Shown: positions 11,003 to 22,258 of the stretch, in pieces
Position numbering within the stretch: position 1 is the first letter of the stretch
How the letters are laid out: every line of letters starts with the position of its first letter
Origin: Nemertoderma westbladi
Lineage: Eukaryota > Xenacoelomorpha > Nemertodermatida > Nemertodermatidae
Direction: 5' to 3'
DNA: 42,834 bases
NCBI GenBank assembly: GCA_032718475.1
Contig: JAUCBJ010003054.1
Location: 1-42,834 of the forward strand
Position numbers and translations under genes: made by a program
The notes under the pieces: model-generated
Seen by the model: only the letters and a program-made list of their open reading frames with translations
What the model was told of the DNA's origin: nothing
Databases searched by the model: none

Positions 11003-11064
11003 TGAACCTATTAGCGCTACTGAAGATGCCTGATAGGCCGAAACAAACGTATAGCGCTGGTTCA
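11003..11064 (+). ncRNA. Candidate type I hammerhead ribozyme
   Basis: The stretch can be laid out as a hammerhead open at stem I. Stem I strand 1 is TGAACC (11003-11008), a 4-nt bulge, and AGCGCTA (11013-11019). Core CTGAAGA follows at 11020-11026. Stem II is GCC / GGC with loop TGATA (11028-11038). GAAA is at 11040-11043. A minimal stem III is A-C / G-T with loop AAAC (11043-11050). The predicted cleavage site follows GTA at 11049-11051. Stem I strand 2 is TAGCGCT and GGTTCA (11052-11064), pairing exactly with strand 1. Short stem III type I hammerheads are known from Penelope-like elements and retrozymes. The base of stem II is a U-C mismatch (11027/11039) where G-C is usual, so activity is uncertain. 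Confidence 0.55.
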
Positions 11065-11607
11065 ACCCCCTTGTGACACGCTTTCTCATTTTTTCCATTT
11101 CTGAACAACTTATTGAAATATATTTTGGCTCTTACGCTGCAGTTTCTCTATGTGAGCTCCATGTGTGAAGTCCCCTGTTTCTATATGTAGCATATATTTT
11201 CCTTGTAGGGCTGACCTCGGTGTTTGGTGGCTGCCCAAGCAAGTCGCTGATGTGATCTTTCCAGGCGCCTCTTTTTGCCGACCAGATACCTCAGTTACAG
11301 TTTGCCAGGTAGGTCTTGATTGTTGCTGTATGTGAGCAGTTGTACTGTAATTGATTCAGTTTTATCCTGTATGTACTTTTCCTGGCTGATGCTGTAGGCC
11401 AATTTAAGATCGTCCTTAGCTTTCTCAACCTTGTTAATGTTTTCGGTTGTTGGTTGTTCGGTTTTAACTTTGTAGGCTATCTTAAGATCTTCTCTCTTAC
11501 AAGTAACCTCAGAGTCTTGCCATGGCACATAATGTTTTCTTTTGGGTTTCTGGGGAATATCTCGTGGTTGATTCCTTTAGGCTTTTAGTATCTGTATCTG
11601 TTGTATA

Positions 11608-11619
11608 ATAATATACAAC
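11608..11619. repeat. Target-site duplication of nested LINE (right)
   Basis: ATAATATACAAC, identical to 10518-10529. Confidence 0.85.
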
Positions 11620-12180
11620 AGACTGGTGATATTGAAGAATGTAATGAACCAATTATTTCTGATCAAAATATGATTAACAAAACTAGTAGTATGCGGCAAA
11701 GTGTATCCTATACATCAACTGATGGTAGTGCTATAAATTCAAATATTGGTACCATAAATGAAAATAATGAGTCTGCAAATTTCTGCCAAATTTCTGTCTG
11801 GGAATTCATCAATAGAAGCAAATTTGCTCGATGCAATTCCAGATATAGATAATGACCTTAATGCATCTAACAGGGTAATATGATTTATGTTTTTGAATCT
11901 AGATATCCAACAAGAGAAAGGAATGCACCTAATTATTATGGTTACTATGGAGAATGAGCAAATACCTTATTAAATGACATTAATAAAGCAAAAGAATTAG
12001 AGCTTTTATATTGGGTTGAAAATAATGTATACACAGAAGTTGAGGAAATTCCTACAGGAGCAAATACTGTGCATACGCGATGGGTCATTACCGATAAGGA
12101 AATTGATAGTGTTGTTTTTAATACAGCTCGATTAGTTGTTAAAGGATTTCAGGCTAAAGAAGACCCTGTATCTTTCTCCC
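11620..12180 (+). pseudogene. Copia pol, part 2: linker and start of reverse transcriptase
   Basis: Continuation of the copia polyprotein. The first 230 bases encode an Asn/Ser-rich linker, as expected between integrase and RT. From about 11980 a frame gives KAKELELLYWVENNVYTEVE followed by ANTVHTRWVITDKE and ARLVVKGFQAKEDPVSFS. This is the opening of the copia-type RT domain (RVT_2; family pattern 'A...EL..W..n.v...V......i..rWv...K......kARLVarGf'). Frame breaks near 11852 and 11957 separate linker and RT. The coding sequence stops at 12180 where a solo LTR has been inserted and resumes at 12487. Confidence 0.8.
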
Positions 12181-12481
12181 TGTTGTGGCGACTAAAATAT
12201 AGTTTATAGGCGGCAATCACGGTCCAATATTATTAAAAGGCGGCAAAAGGTTAAGACAAGGTATAAACCAGTAAACGGTAACATAAATCGATAGGCCACA
12301 GGCAGACAAGTGACAAGATACCACATAGTCCATATACAGAATGATATTAGATCAGTACCGGTAACAAAGTATATAGGAATAGGCATACAATATAACATAC
12401 AAGATAATATACAGTATATCTAAGAGTTAGTCCGATGTCATGGCAGGCACAGTATAATAATACATAGTATGAGTCACAACA
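12181..12481. mobile_element. Solo LTR inserted in copia RT
   Basis: A 301-bp sequence beginning TGTTGTGG and ending CACAACA, i.e. TG...CA with inverted termini TGTTGTG/CACAACA. The 5-bp sequence CTCCC flanks it on both sides (12176-12180 and 12482-12486), the usual size for LTR-element integration. Removing the LTR and one CTCCC restores an open copia RT frame, with KEDPVSFS joined to LLTCDRSSIRVLLSMA. No internal retrotransposon sequence remains, so it is a solo LTR from recombination. It is unrelated to the 147-bp LTR at 19988. Orientation is undetermined. Confidence 0.85.
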
Positions 12482-13740
12482 CTCCCTACTTACTTGTGAT
12501 CGATCTTCAATTCGCGTCTTATTGTCTATGGCATCACTTTTAAACTGGGATATATGGATAATTGATATAAAGACAGCCTTTCTACAAAGTGATAATTTCA
12601 ATAATAAAAGGGTTGTGTATGTATTACCTCCAGAATATTTAAGGAATAAGAACTCGAATATGTATTGTAAATTAAATAAAGCAGTATATGGCTTACAAGA
12701 TGCTTGTAGACATTGGTATTTAAAATTGCAGAATGAACTTATTAAGCTTGGTAATATACAGAATCAGTTTGATCCTGCTATGTACACTCATTACAACACT
12801 GTTACAAGCAAACTAGATGGGATAATTGTTACCCATGTTGATGATCTCCTTTTTGAGGGAGTCGATGGAATACCAAATCCCCGTGAAGGTTTATCTGAGT
12901 TGCTAGAGGTAGGAAAGAGTCAAAAAGTTGGTAGTAAATGGATGAAGTTTTTGGGAATTTATATCAGTAAATTAGATGATGGTGCTTATGAAAAATCTCA
13001 GGAAAAATATATTCAAGAAATTTGCATTCTGAGATTTTGATTCCAATTATATCTCAGATTCTGCGTATAAGGCAAATTTCAAGTCAACATTAGGGAAGCT
13101 GATGTGGCTTACTATTAATACCCGACCCGTCCTGATATTGGATATACAGTTGGCAGTCTTTCTCGGATTGTTAATCCAAGTATGGAAGATGTAATATTAT
13201 TGAACAAGACAGTTAGAAAAATTAAGGTGGATAAAATAACCTTAAAATATTCCAGAAATGAAACTTGCTTACAATATTATCCTGATATTCACACCTTTGT
13301 TAATTCTTCCTTTGGAAACCCTTCTAGATTGGCCTTATTTGTGTTTTGGGGCCGTTACTTGATTTATTGGTCTAGCCGTTGCTCTAAACGTGTAAATAAA
13401 AGCGCCTTATCTGCAGAAACGTTTGTATTTGTAGAAGGTGTAGTAGACATGGGCCGCTATGTACAACTATTCTTCAATTCAATATTTAAGGAGTCAGTTG
13501 ATTGTCGATTTTATTCTGATCATAAAGGTTTGGTTCAGGATTTATTTAATGGCAAGGCGCCATTGGATAAAAGATTGGCAATTGATTTTGCATTTATTAA
13601 AGAAATTATTGTGGATATTACTGATTGAAAGTGGATCTCAACTAAACTTCAAACGCTCCGACGAAGCCTCGAAGTTCATCAATCAATGCCTATGCTGAGA
13701 GCCATACTTGTGGATCCACTCTTGATATATAAACTTATTA
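12482..13740 (+). pseudogene. Copia pol, part 3: reverse transcriptase and RNase H
   Basis: Reverse transcriptase of the copia element: IIDIKTAFLQ (motif A Asp), LNKAVYGLQDACRHWYLKLQ (the family's 'K.LYGLkQ...W' block) and VTHVDDLLFEG, in which HVDD stands at the catalytic YxDD position. From 13182 an RNase H region follows: SRCSKRVNKSALSAETF (the family's 'S....v..Ss.eaE' with Asp/Glu region) and DCRFYSDHKGLVQDLFNG. After a stop at 13626, frame-shifted sequence KWISTKLQ and APTKP resembles the closing 'W..t..QlaD.LTK' motif. Frameshifts lie at about 13040 and 13626. A 19-bp satellite begins about 25 bp after the decayed tail. Confidence 0.85.
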
Positions 13741-13764
13741 AACAAATTAATGGATAATAATAGA

Positions 13765-16700
13765 CACCACACTATATTAAAGACACCACACTATATTAAA
13801 GACACAACACTATATTAAAGACACAACACTATATTAAAAACACCACACTATATTAAAGACACAAAACACTATATTAAAAACACCACACTATATTAAAGAC
13901 ACAACGATATATTAAAGACACCACACTATATTAAAAACACCACACTATATTAAAAACACCACACTATATTAAAGACACCACACTATATTAAAGACACCAC
14001 ACTATATTAAAGACACAACACTATATTAAAGACACAACACTACATTAAAGACACAACACTATATTAAAAACACCACACTATATTAAAAACACCACACTAT
14101 ATTAAAAACACCACACTATATTAAAAACACCACACTATATTAAAAACACCACACTATATTAAAGACACAACACTATATTAAAAACACCACACTATATTAA
14201 AAACACCACACTATATTAAAAACACCACACTATATTAAAAACACCACACTATATTAAAAACACCACACTATATTAAAAACACCACACTATATTAAAGACA
14301 CAACACTATATTAAAAACACCACACTATATTAAAAACACCACACTATATTAAAAACACCACACTAGATTAAAAACACCACACTATATTAAAGACACCACA
14401 CTATATTAAAAACACCACACTATATTAAAAACACCACACTATATTAAAAACACCACACTAGATTAAAAACACCACACTATATTAAAGACACCACACTATA
14501 TTAAAAACACCACACTATATTAAAAACACCACACTATATTAAAGACACCACACTATATTAAAAACACCACACTATATTAAAAACACCACACTATATTAAA
14601 AACACCACACTATATTAAAAACACCACACTATATTAAAAACACCACACTATATTAAAGACACAACACTATATTAAAAACACCACACTATATTAAAAACAC
14701 CACACTATATTAAAAACACCACACTATATTAAAGACACAACACTATATTAAAAACACCACACTATATTAAAAACACCACACTATATTAAAAACACCACAC
14801 TAGATTAAAAACACCACACTATATTAAAGACACCACACTATATTAAAAACACCACACTATATTAAAAACACCACACTATATTAAAAACACCACACTAGAT
14901 TAAAAACACCACACTATATTAAAGACACCACACTATATTAAAAACACCACACTATATTATAAACACCACACTATATTAAAAACACCACACTATATTAAAA
15001 ACACCACACTATATTAAAGACACCACACTATATTAAAGACACCACACTATATTAAAAACACCACACTATATTAAAAACACCACACTATATTAAAGACACC
15101 ACACTATATTAAAAACACCACACTATATTAAAGACACCACACTATATTAAAAACACCACACTATATTAAAGACACCACACTATATTAAAGACACCACACT
15201 ATATTAAAAACACCACACTATATTAAAGACACCACACTATATTAAAGACACCACACTATATTAAAAACACCACACTATATTAAAAACACCACACTATATT
15301 AAAGACACCACACTATATTAAAAACACCACACTATATTAAAGACACCACACTATATTAAAGACCCCACACTATATTAAAGACCCCACACTATATTAAAGA
15401 CACCACACTATATTAAAGACACCACACTATATTAAAGACACAACACTATATTAAAGACACCACACTATATTAAAGACACCACACTATATTAAAAACACCA
15501 CACTATATTAAAAACACCACACTATATTAAAAACACCACACTATATTAAAAACACCACACTATATTAAAGACACCACACTATATTAAAGACACCACACTA
15601 TATTAAAGACACCACACTATATTAAAGACCCCACACTATATTAAAGACACCACACTATATTAAAGACACCACACTATATTAAAGACACAACACTATATTA
15701 AAGACACCACACTATATTAAAGACACCACACTATATTAAAAACACCACACTATATTAAAGACCCCACACTATATTAAAGACACCACACTATATTAAAAAC
15801 ACCACACTATATTAAAAACACCACACTATATTAAAAACACCACACTATATTAAAGACACCACACTATATTAAAGACACCACACTATATTAAAAACACCAC
15901 ACTATATTAAAGACACAACACTATATTAAAGACACCACACTATATTAAAAACACCACACTATATTAAAAACACCACACTATATTAAAAACACCACACTAT
16001 ATTAAAAACACCACACTATATTAAAGACACCACACTATATTAAAGACACCACACTATATTAAAGACACCACACTATATTAAAGACACCACACTATATTAA
16101 AAACACCACACTATATTAAAAACACCACACTATATTAAAAACACCACACTATATTAAAAACACCACACTATATTAAAGACACCACACTATATTAAAGACA
16201 CCACACTATATTAAAGACACCACACTATATTAAAGACACCACACTATATTAAAGACCCCACACTATATTAAAGACACCACACTATATTAAAGACACCACA
16301 CTATATTAAAGACACAACACTATATTAAAGACCCCACACTATATTAAAAACACCACACTATATTAAAAACACCACACTATATTAAAAACACCACACTATA
16401 TTAAAAACACCACACTATATTAAAGACCCCACACTATATTAAAGACCCCACACTATATTAAAGACCCCACACTATATTAAAGACCCCACACTATATTAAA
16501 GACACCACACTATATTAAAGACCCCACACTATATTAAAGACACAACACTATATTAAAAACACCACACTATATTAAAGACACCACACTATATTAAAGACAC
16601 CACACTATATTAAAGACACCACACTATATTAAAGACACCACACTATATTAAAGACCCCACACTATATTAAAAACACCACACTATATTAAAGACACCACAC

Positions 16701-19700
16701 TATATTAAAGACACCACACTATATTAAAGACACCACACTATATTAAAGACACAACACTATATTAAAGACACAACACTATATTAAAGACACCACACTATAT
16801 TAAAGACCCCACACTATATTAAAAACACCACACTATATTAAAGACACCACACTATATTAAAGACACCACACTATATTAAAGACACCACACTATATTAAAG
16901 ACACAACACTATATTAAAGACACAACACTATATTAAAGACACAACACTATATTAAAGACACCACACTATATTAAAGACACAACACTATATTAAAGACCCC
17001 ACACTATATTAAAAACACCACACTATATTAAAAACACCACACTATATTAAAAACACCACACTATATTAAAAACACCACACTATATTAAAGACACCACACT
17101 ATATTAAAGACCCCACACTATATTAAAGACACCACACTATATTAAAGACACCACACTATATTAAAGACACAACACTATATTAAAGACACAACACTATATT
17201 AAAGACACCACACTATATTAAAGACACCACACTATATTAAAGACACCACACTATATTAAAGACACCACACTATATTAAAGACACAACACTATATTAAAGA
17301 CACCACACTATATTAAAAACACCACACTATATTAAAGACACCACACTATATTAAAGACACCACACTATATTAAAGACCCCACACTATATTAAAGACACCA
17401 CACTATATTAAAGACACCACACTATATTAAAGACACAACACTATATTAAAGACACCACACTATATTAAAGACACCACACTATATTAAAAACACCACACTA
17501 TATTAAAGACCCCACACTATATTAAAGACACCACACTATATTAAAAACACCACACTATATTAAAAACACCACACTATATTAAAAACACCACACTATATTA
17601 AAGACACCACACTATATTAAAGACACCACACTATATTAAAAACACCACACTATATTAAAGACACAACACTATATTAAAGACACCACACTATATTAAAAAC
17701 ACCACACTATATTAAAAACACCACACTATATTAAAAACACCACACTATATTAAAAACACCACACTATATTAAAGACACCACACTATATTAAAGACACCAC
17801 ACTATATTAAAGACACCACACTATATTAAAGACACCACACTATATTAAAAACACCACACTATATTAAAAACACCACACTATATTAAAAACACCACACTAT
17901 ATTAAAAACACCACACTATATTAAAGACACCACACTATATTAAAGACACCACACTATATTAAAGACACCACACTATATTAAAGACACCACACTATATTAA
18001 AGACCCCACACTATATTAAAGACACCACACTATATTAAAGACACCACACTATATTAAAGACACAACACTATATTAAAGACCCCACACTATATTAAAAACA
18101 CCACACTATATTAAAAACACCACACTATATTAAAAACACCACACTATATTAAAAACACCACACTATATTAAAGACCCCACACTATATTAAAGACCCCACA
18201 CTATATTAAAGACCCCACACTATATTAAAGACCCCACACTATATTAAAGACACCACACTATATTAAAGACCCCACACTATATTAAAGACACAACACTATA
18301 TTAAAAACACCACACTATATTAAAGACACCACACTATATTAAAGACACCACACTATATTAAAGACACCACACTATATTAAAGACACCACACTATATTAAA
18401 GACCCCACACTATATTAAAAACACCACACTATATTAAAGACACCACACTATATTAAAGACACCACACTATATTAAAGACACCACACTATATTAAAGACAC
18501 AACACTATATTAAAGACACAACACTATATTAAAGACACCACACTATATTAAAGACCCCACACTATATTAAAAACACCACACTATATTAAAGACACCACAC
18601 TATATTAAAGACACCACACTATATTAAAGACACCACACTATATTAAAGACACAACACTATATTAAAGACACAACACTATATTAAAGACACAACACTATAT
18701 TAAAGACACCACACTATATTAAAGACACAACACTATATTAAAGACCCCACACTATATTAAAAACACCACACTATATTAAAAACACCACACTATATTAAAA
18801 ACACCACACTATATTAAAAACACCACACTATATTAAAGACACCACACTATATTAAAGACCCCACACTATATTAAAGACACCACACTATATTAAAGACACC
18901 ACACTATATTAAAGACACAACACTATATTAAAGACACAACACTATATTAAAGACACCACACTATATTAAAGACACCACACTATATTAAAGACACCACACT
19001 ATATTAAAGACACCACACTATATTAAAGACACAACACTATATTAAAGACACCACACTATATTAAAAACACCACACTATATTAAAGACACCACACTATATT
19101 AAAGACACAACACTATATTAAAGACACCACACTATATTAAAGACACAACACTATATTAAAGACACCACACTATATTAAAGACACCACACTATATTAAAAA
19201 CACCACACTAGATTAAAAACACCACACTATATTAAAGACACCACACTATATTAAAGACCCCACACTATATTAAAGACACCACACTATATTAAAGACACCA
19301 CACTATATTAAAGACACAACACTATATTAAAGACACAACACTATATTAAAGACACCACACTATATTAAAGACACCACACTATATTAAAGACACCACACTA
19401 TATTAAAGACACAACACTATATTAAAGACACCACACTATATTAAAGACACCACACTATATTAAAGACACAACACTATATTAAAGACACAACACTATATTA
19501 AAGACACCACACTATATTAAAGACACCACACTATATTAAAGACACCACACTATATTAAAGACACCACACTATATTAAAGACACAACACTATATTAAAGAC
19601 ACCACACTATATTAAAGACACCACACTATATTAAAGACACCACACTATATTAAAGACACCACACTATATTAAAGACACCACACTATATTAAAGACACCAC

Positions 19701-19876
19701 ACTATATTAAAGACACAACACTATATTAAAGACACCACACTATATTAAAAACACCACACTATATTAAAGACACCACACTATATTAAAGACACAACACTAT
19801 ATTAAAGACACCACACTATATTAAAAACACCACACTATATTAAAGACACCACACTATATTAAAAACACCACACTAT
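13765..19876. repeat. 19-bp satellite, about 320 units, 6.1 kb
   Basis: Head-to-tail array of ACACCACACTATATTAAAG and close variants. The commonest changes are AAAGAC to AAAAAC, ACACC to ACAAC or ACCCC, and TATATT to TAGATT. Almost no indels occur, so phase is kept for kilobases. Higher-order structure is visible: the variant pattern from about 15605 to 17340 recurs 1748 bp (92 units) later to about 19088, and the rare CACTAGATTA variants at 14361/14456 recur at 14798/14893, 437 bp (23 units) later. The array sits between the RNase H remnant and the polypurine tract of the copia element. No coding capacity. Confidence 0.97.
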
Positions 19877-19971
19877 ATTATTGACTGTAATTTGATTTTC
19901 ATTAGGACTTAATAGAATTGATTTACTTTGATGTTTGTTTCGTTACTGTAGTTGAATACTTTACTTAAAAA
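19877..19971. other. Copia 3' internal region remnant
   Basis: About 95 bp of non-repetitive AT-rich sequence between the satellite and the polypurine tract. It is likely the last internal part of the copia element before its LTR. No frame is recognisable. Confidence 0.4.
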
Positions 19972-19975
19972 TGTA

Positions 19976-19987
19976 AAAGGGGAAGAT
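19976..19987 (+). other. Putative polypurine tract of copia element
   Basis: A purine-rich stretch, AAAAGGGGAAGA, directly precedes a TG dinucleotide that starts a putative LTR. Such a tract primes plus-strand synthesis in LTR retrotransposons. Its place after RNase H in the same orientation supports the assignment. Confidence 0.55.
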
Positions 19988-20134
19988 TGTTATTGTTGTT
20001 TCCGGTACGCTGTTAGAATGTTAACTGTTTCTGTCGTGTATCTGTATGTAGAACATATTATGGTATTCAGGTATTAGCAGTATTAAACTTACTGACTATC
20101 GTCAGTCAATCTGATTGTCAGTTATTACTTAACA
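19988..20134 (+). mobile_element. Putative 3' LTR of GalEa-like copia element, 147 bp
   Basis: Starts TGTTATTGTTG and ends ACTTAACA, giving 5-bp inverted termini TGTTA/TAACA. It directly follows a polypurine tract. Very short LTRs are typical of the GalEa group of animal copia elements. No matching 5' LTR was seen in the window, as expected if the element is 5'-truncated near 9.7 kb, so the LTR call rests on position and termini only. Confidence 0.5.
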
Positions 20135-20440
20135 AAGGCTTAAAATTTTCTGGATCATCTATGTCCCTCTAATTGAGATTTGCAATCTGAAAAAGTTCTA
20201 TTAATGCCATGTTCCATTCTTGAGTTATATAGCCATGTAAGTAGTAGTGTCTCACAGTCACATTTTGTTTTAGATGAATACATACATAAATTAAGATGCA
20301 GATGGTTCAATACCCATCATATTTAACTGAAAGGCTGGTCAGGTCAGTGTTCTATGTTATTCATTCTGCTATTCTGCTATTCAGCACACTCAAAAAACCC
20401 AATCGAACATTTTGAACTTTAGCCTCCCTTCATTTTACAG
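20135..20440. other. No gene recognised
   Basis: Unremarkable AT-rich sequence between the LTR and the next MITE. Confidence 0.5.
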
Positions 20441-20676
20441 AGATTTTCGACTCAAAAAAATTCATCCCTCGCCTGGGGGAAATTGACGTAAATAACAGCT
20501 GATTACTTCCAAAAATGAAACTGTAACCTGTGCGATTGACATTCGTTTATATTCTTTCGGTTAGAATAGCATGCCACTGTAACCTGCTCCTTTCCTAAAA
20601 TTGATAAGTTAACATTGAGACAAGAAATAAATTCACCGAGAAGGGATTTATGTCCAGTTTCGCCCTCTGTCTCTCA
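20441..20676 (+). mobile_element. MITE-like element, copy C
   Basis: Aligns with the copy at 29088-29299: TCATCCCTC..CTGGGGGAAATTG, AAATAACAGCTGATTAC, AAACTGTAACCTG, CCTGCTCCTTTCC, and the right end CCCTCTGTCTCTCA. The internal segment AACCTGCTCC and the GGTTAGAATAGCATGCC block match copy A (reverse complement) and copy D. Boundaries are approximate. Confidence 0.7.
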
Positions 20677-22258
20677 CTTCATGGTTGAGATATAATATTT
20701 TCAACTGAGACTAGTTATTTAATTGATTTTATCTTTCAATCAGTTTTTCTCAGTTTGGACATTTTGTGAAAATTCCAGTACCAAATTTCTCCAAATGTGT
20801 TCGTCCGAATTGGTTGAAATTTTATGTACTGATTACTTAGTATGTCAAGATCTCGGTTCATATACCAACTAGAATATGCCATATTTCAGGTTTTTTTCAC
20901 TATTAAGGATAATGTAGAAAATTTCCACATTTTAGACAAGAAAGAAACAATTAAAAAAATAGAGAATATAATAGTCTGTGGTGTGAAAAATCAAACAAAA
21001 GTTAGTATCACTAAAAAATATCGAGCCACTTAAAAAAAGTTTTAGTTAAAGTTGAAAAAGCAAAAGCAAAAGCTGTTGTTGTATTTTACCTAGACGCTAC
21101 ACTGTCAACCAGACGCTACGCGTGTCACCAGGCCCGTGTCAGGAACTCCCTACCCTATGATATTTTAATTTGGAGTAAATATATATTGAGTCCAATAGAG
21201 TTATCGCGATATAATATAATACCATTTTATTTGAAAAATACGTTTATTCTCACTAACATTTTTAAAAATGAGTGATATAATCTAATGATACACTAATATT
21301 GCTTCAAGTGTCCTACTTGTGCAATTTTACATTGTTTAATACCTGACCAATTTACTGATTAAGGGCCATTGGCGCGAAATCCGGATGTAAGAATAATAAA
21401 AAATCAAACTAATCTGATTATTATTGAAAAAAAAGTTTTTCGCAAATTTTTCAGCATACAGTGAGTAAGATAGATGACTAAAATCTAACGGCTTTACGTA
21501 CTTGTACAAAATAATACTACATCGTAAACAGTGATAAAATTTGTGATTTTTTTTTTCCAATAAAACAATTTATCCGATATAAAAACAAACGTAATGGAAA
21601 AAGATATTTTTCACTAATGTTATGTTATTGGATAGTACTCCCCACAATTCCGGACTGAACTGAACCGAACTGAACCGAACTGAACCGAACTGGATCGAAA
21701 GTGTGGCGAACTGGACCGTACTGGACCGTCAAATGAAAATTAATCTAAAAACAATCAACCATGCAGACAAGTGAAAATAAATATTGAAATTAATGGTCAT
21801 TTTTATACATTGTACATTTAGTTGCGTTTAAAATATCGCCAAATTAAGATTACTTTCTTCTAACACAGCTGAGCTGCACTGCTTTTACCAATCTAACTGT
21901 CGCACGTCTGCATGTGTAGGCCTATATATTGCAATATTTTGTGCACCGGTCTGCCGGTAGTTGAGTATTAAGCCCCGTACCGGTATCTTTTTTATTAAGT
22001 TTCATTTCTGAATTTGTTACATAGGTTAGGCCTATATACAGTACTAGGCCTACTGTACTACGGCTTCCGGTACCGTCTATCGTTGCTGCATTGAACACAG
22101 CTACCGGTACGTAAAATACTGCAATCTATAAGCCCAGATACCTGCTACCGGTAGGCCTACTGGTAAAAGCAGTACAGCAGTGTTTTATGTGAAGCAAGTA
22201 ATTTTGAATCGCAAAACTAAAATGAGTGATAAACAGATGTTTACCACCTACGTATTAT
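20677..22258. other. Intergenic, AT-rich, with a short tandem repeat
   Basis: No gene recognised. At about 21655-21710 a tandem GAACTGAACC decamer repeats about five times and decays into CTGGACCGTA. CCGGTACC/GGTACCGG palindromes and GGCCTA words cluster at 21915-22160. A TTTATT (AATAAA on the minus strand) near 21988 is a possible polyadenylation signal for the ABC transporter gene that ends at 22259, but its distance (about 270 bp) makes this weak. Confidence 0.5.

Larger units (their letters stand above)
10530..11607 (-). mobile_element. LINE copy inserted into copia pol (minus strand, internally deleted)
   Basis: Reverse complement of parts of the LINE at 36458-38423. Its 3' end lies at 10530 (TAC-rich tail, then the complement of the CGCTCGACC end) and its 5' end near 11607. 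The stretch 11295-11528 encodes, on the minus strand, the N-terminal segment MPWQDSEVTCKREDLKIAYK, matched by the translated sequence from about 36525. Other blocks match HIEKLLRKSQN (about 11128-11165) and the NATKTEF region (about 10840-10866). Most of the RT is absent: LINE sequence between these two blocks is replaced by an unrelated 263-bp piece (10866-11128). Exact 12-bp duplications flank the insertion. Confidence 0.85.

Noticed and set aside
10569-11076. Two plus-strand open frames of about 90 codons
   Set aside because: They are antisense to the nested LINE and to the foreign 263-bp piece.
13765-19876. CRISPR-like array
   Set aside because: Pure head-to-tail tandem repeat without unique spacers, in eukaryotic DNA.
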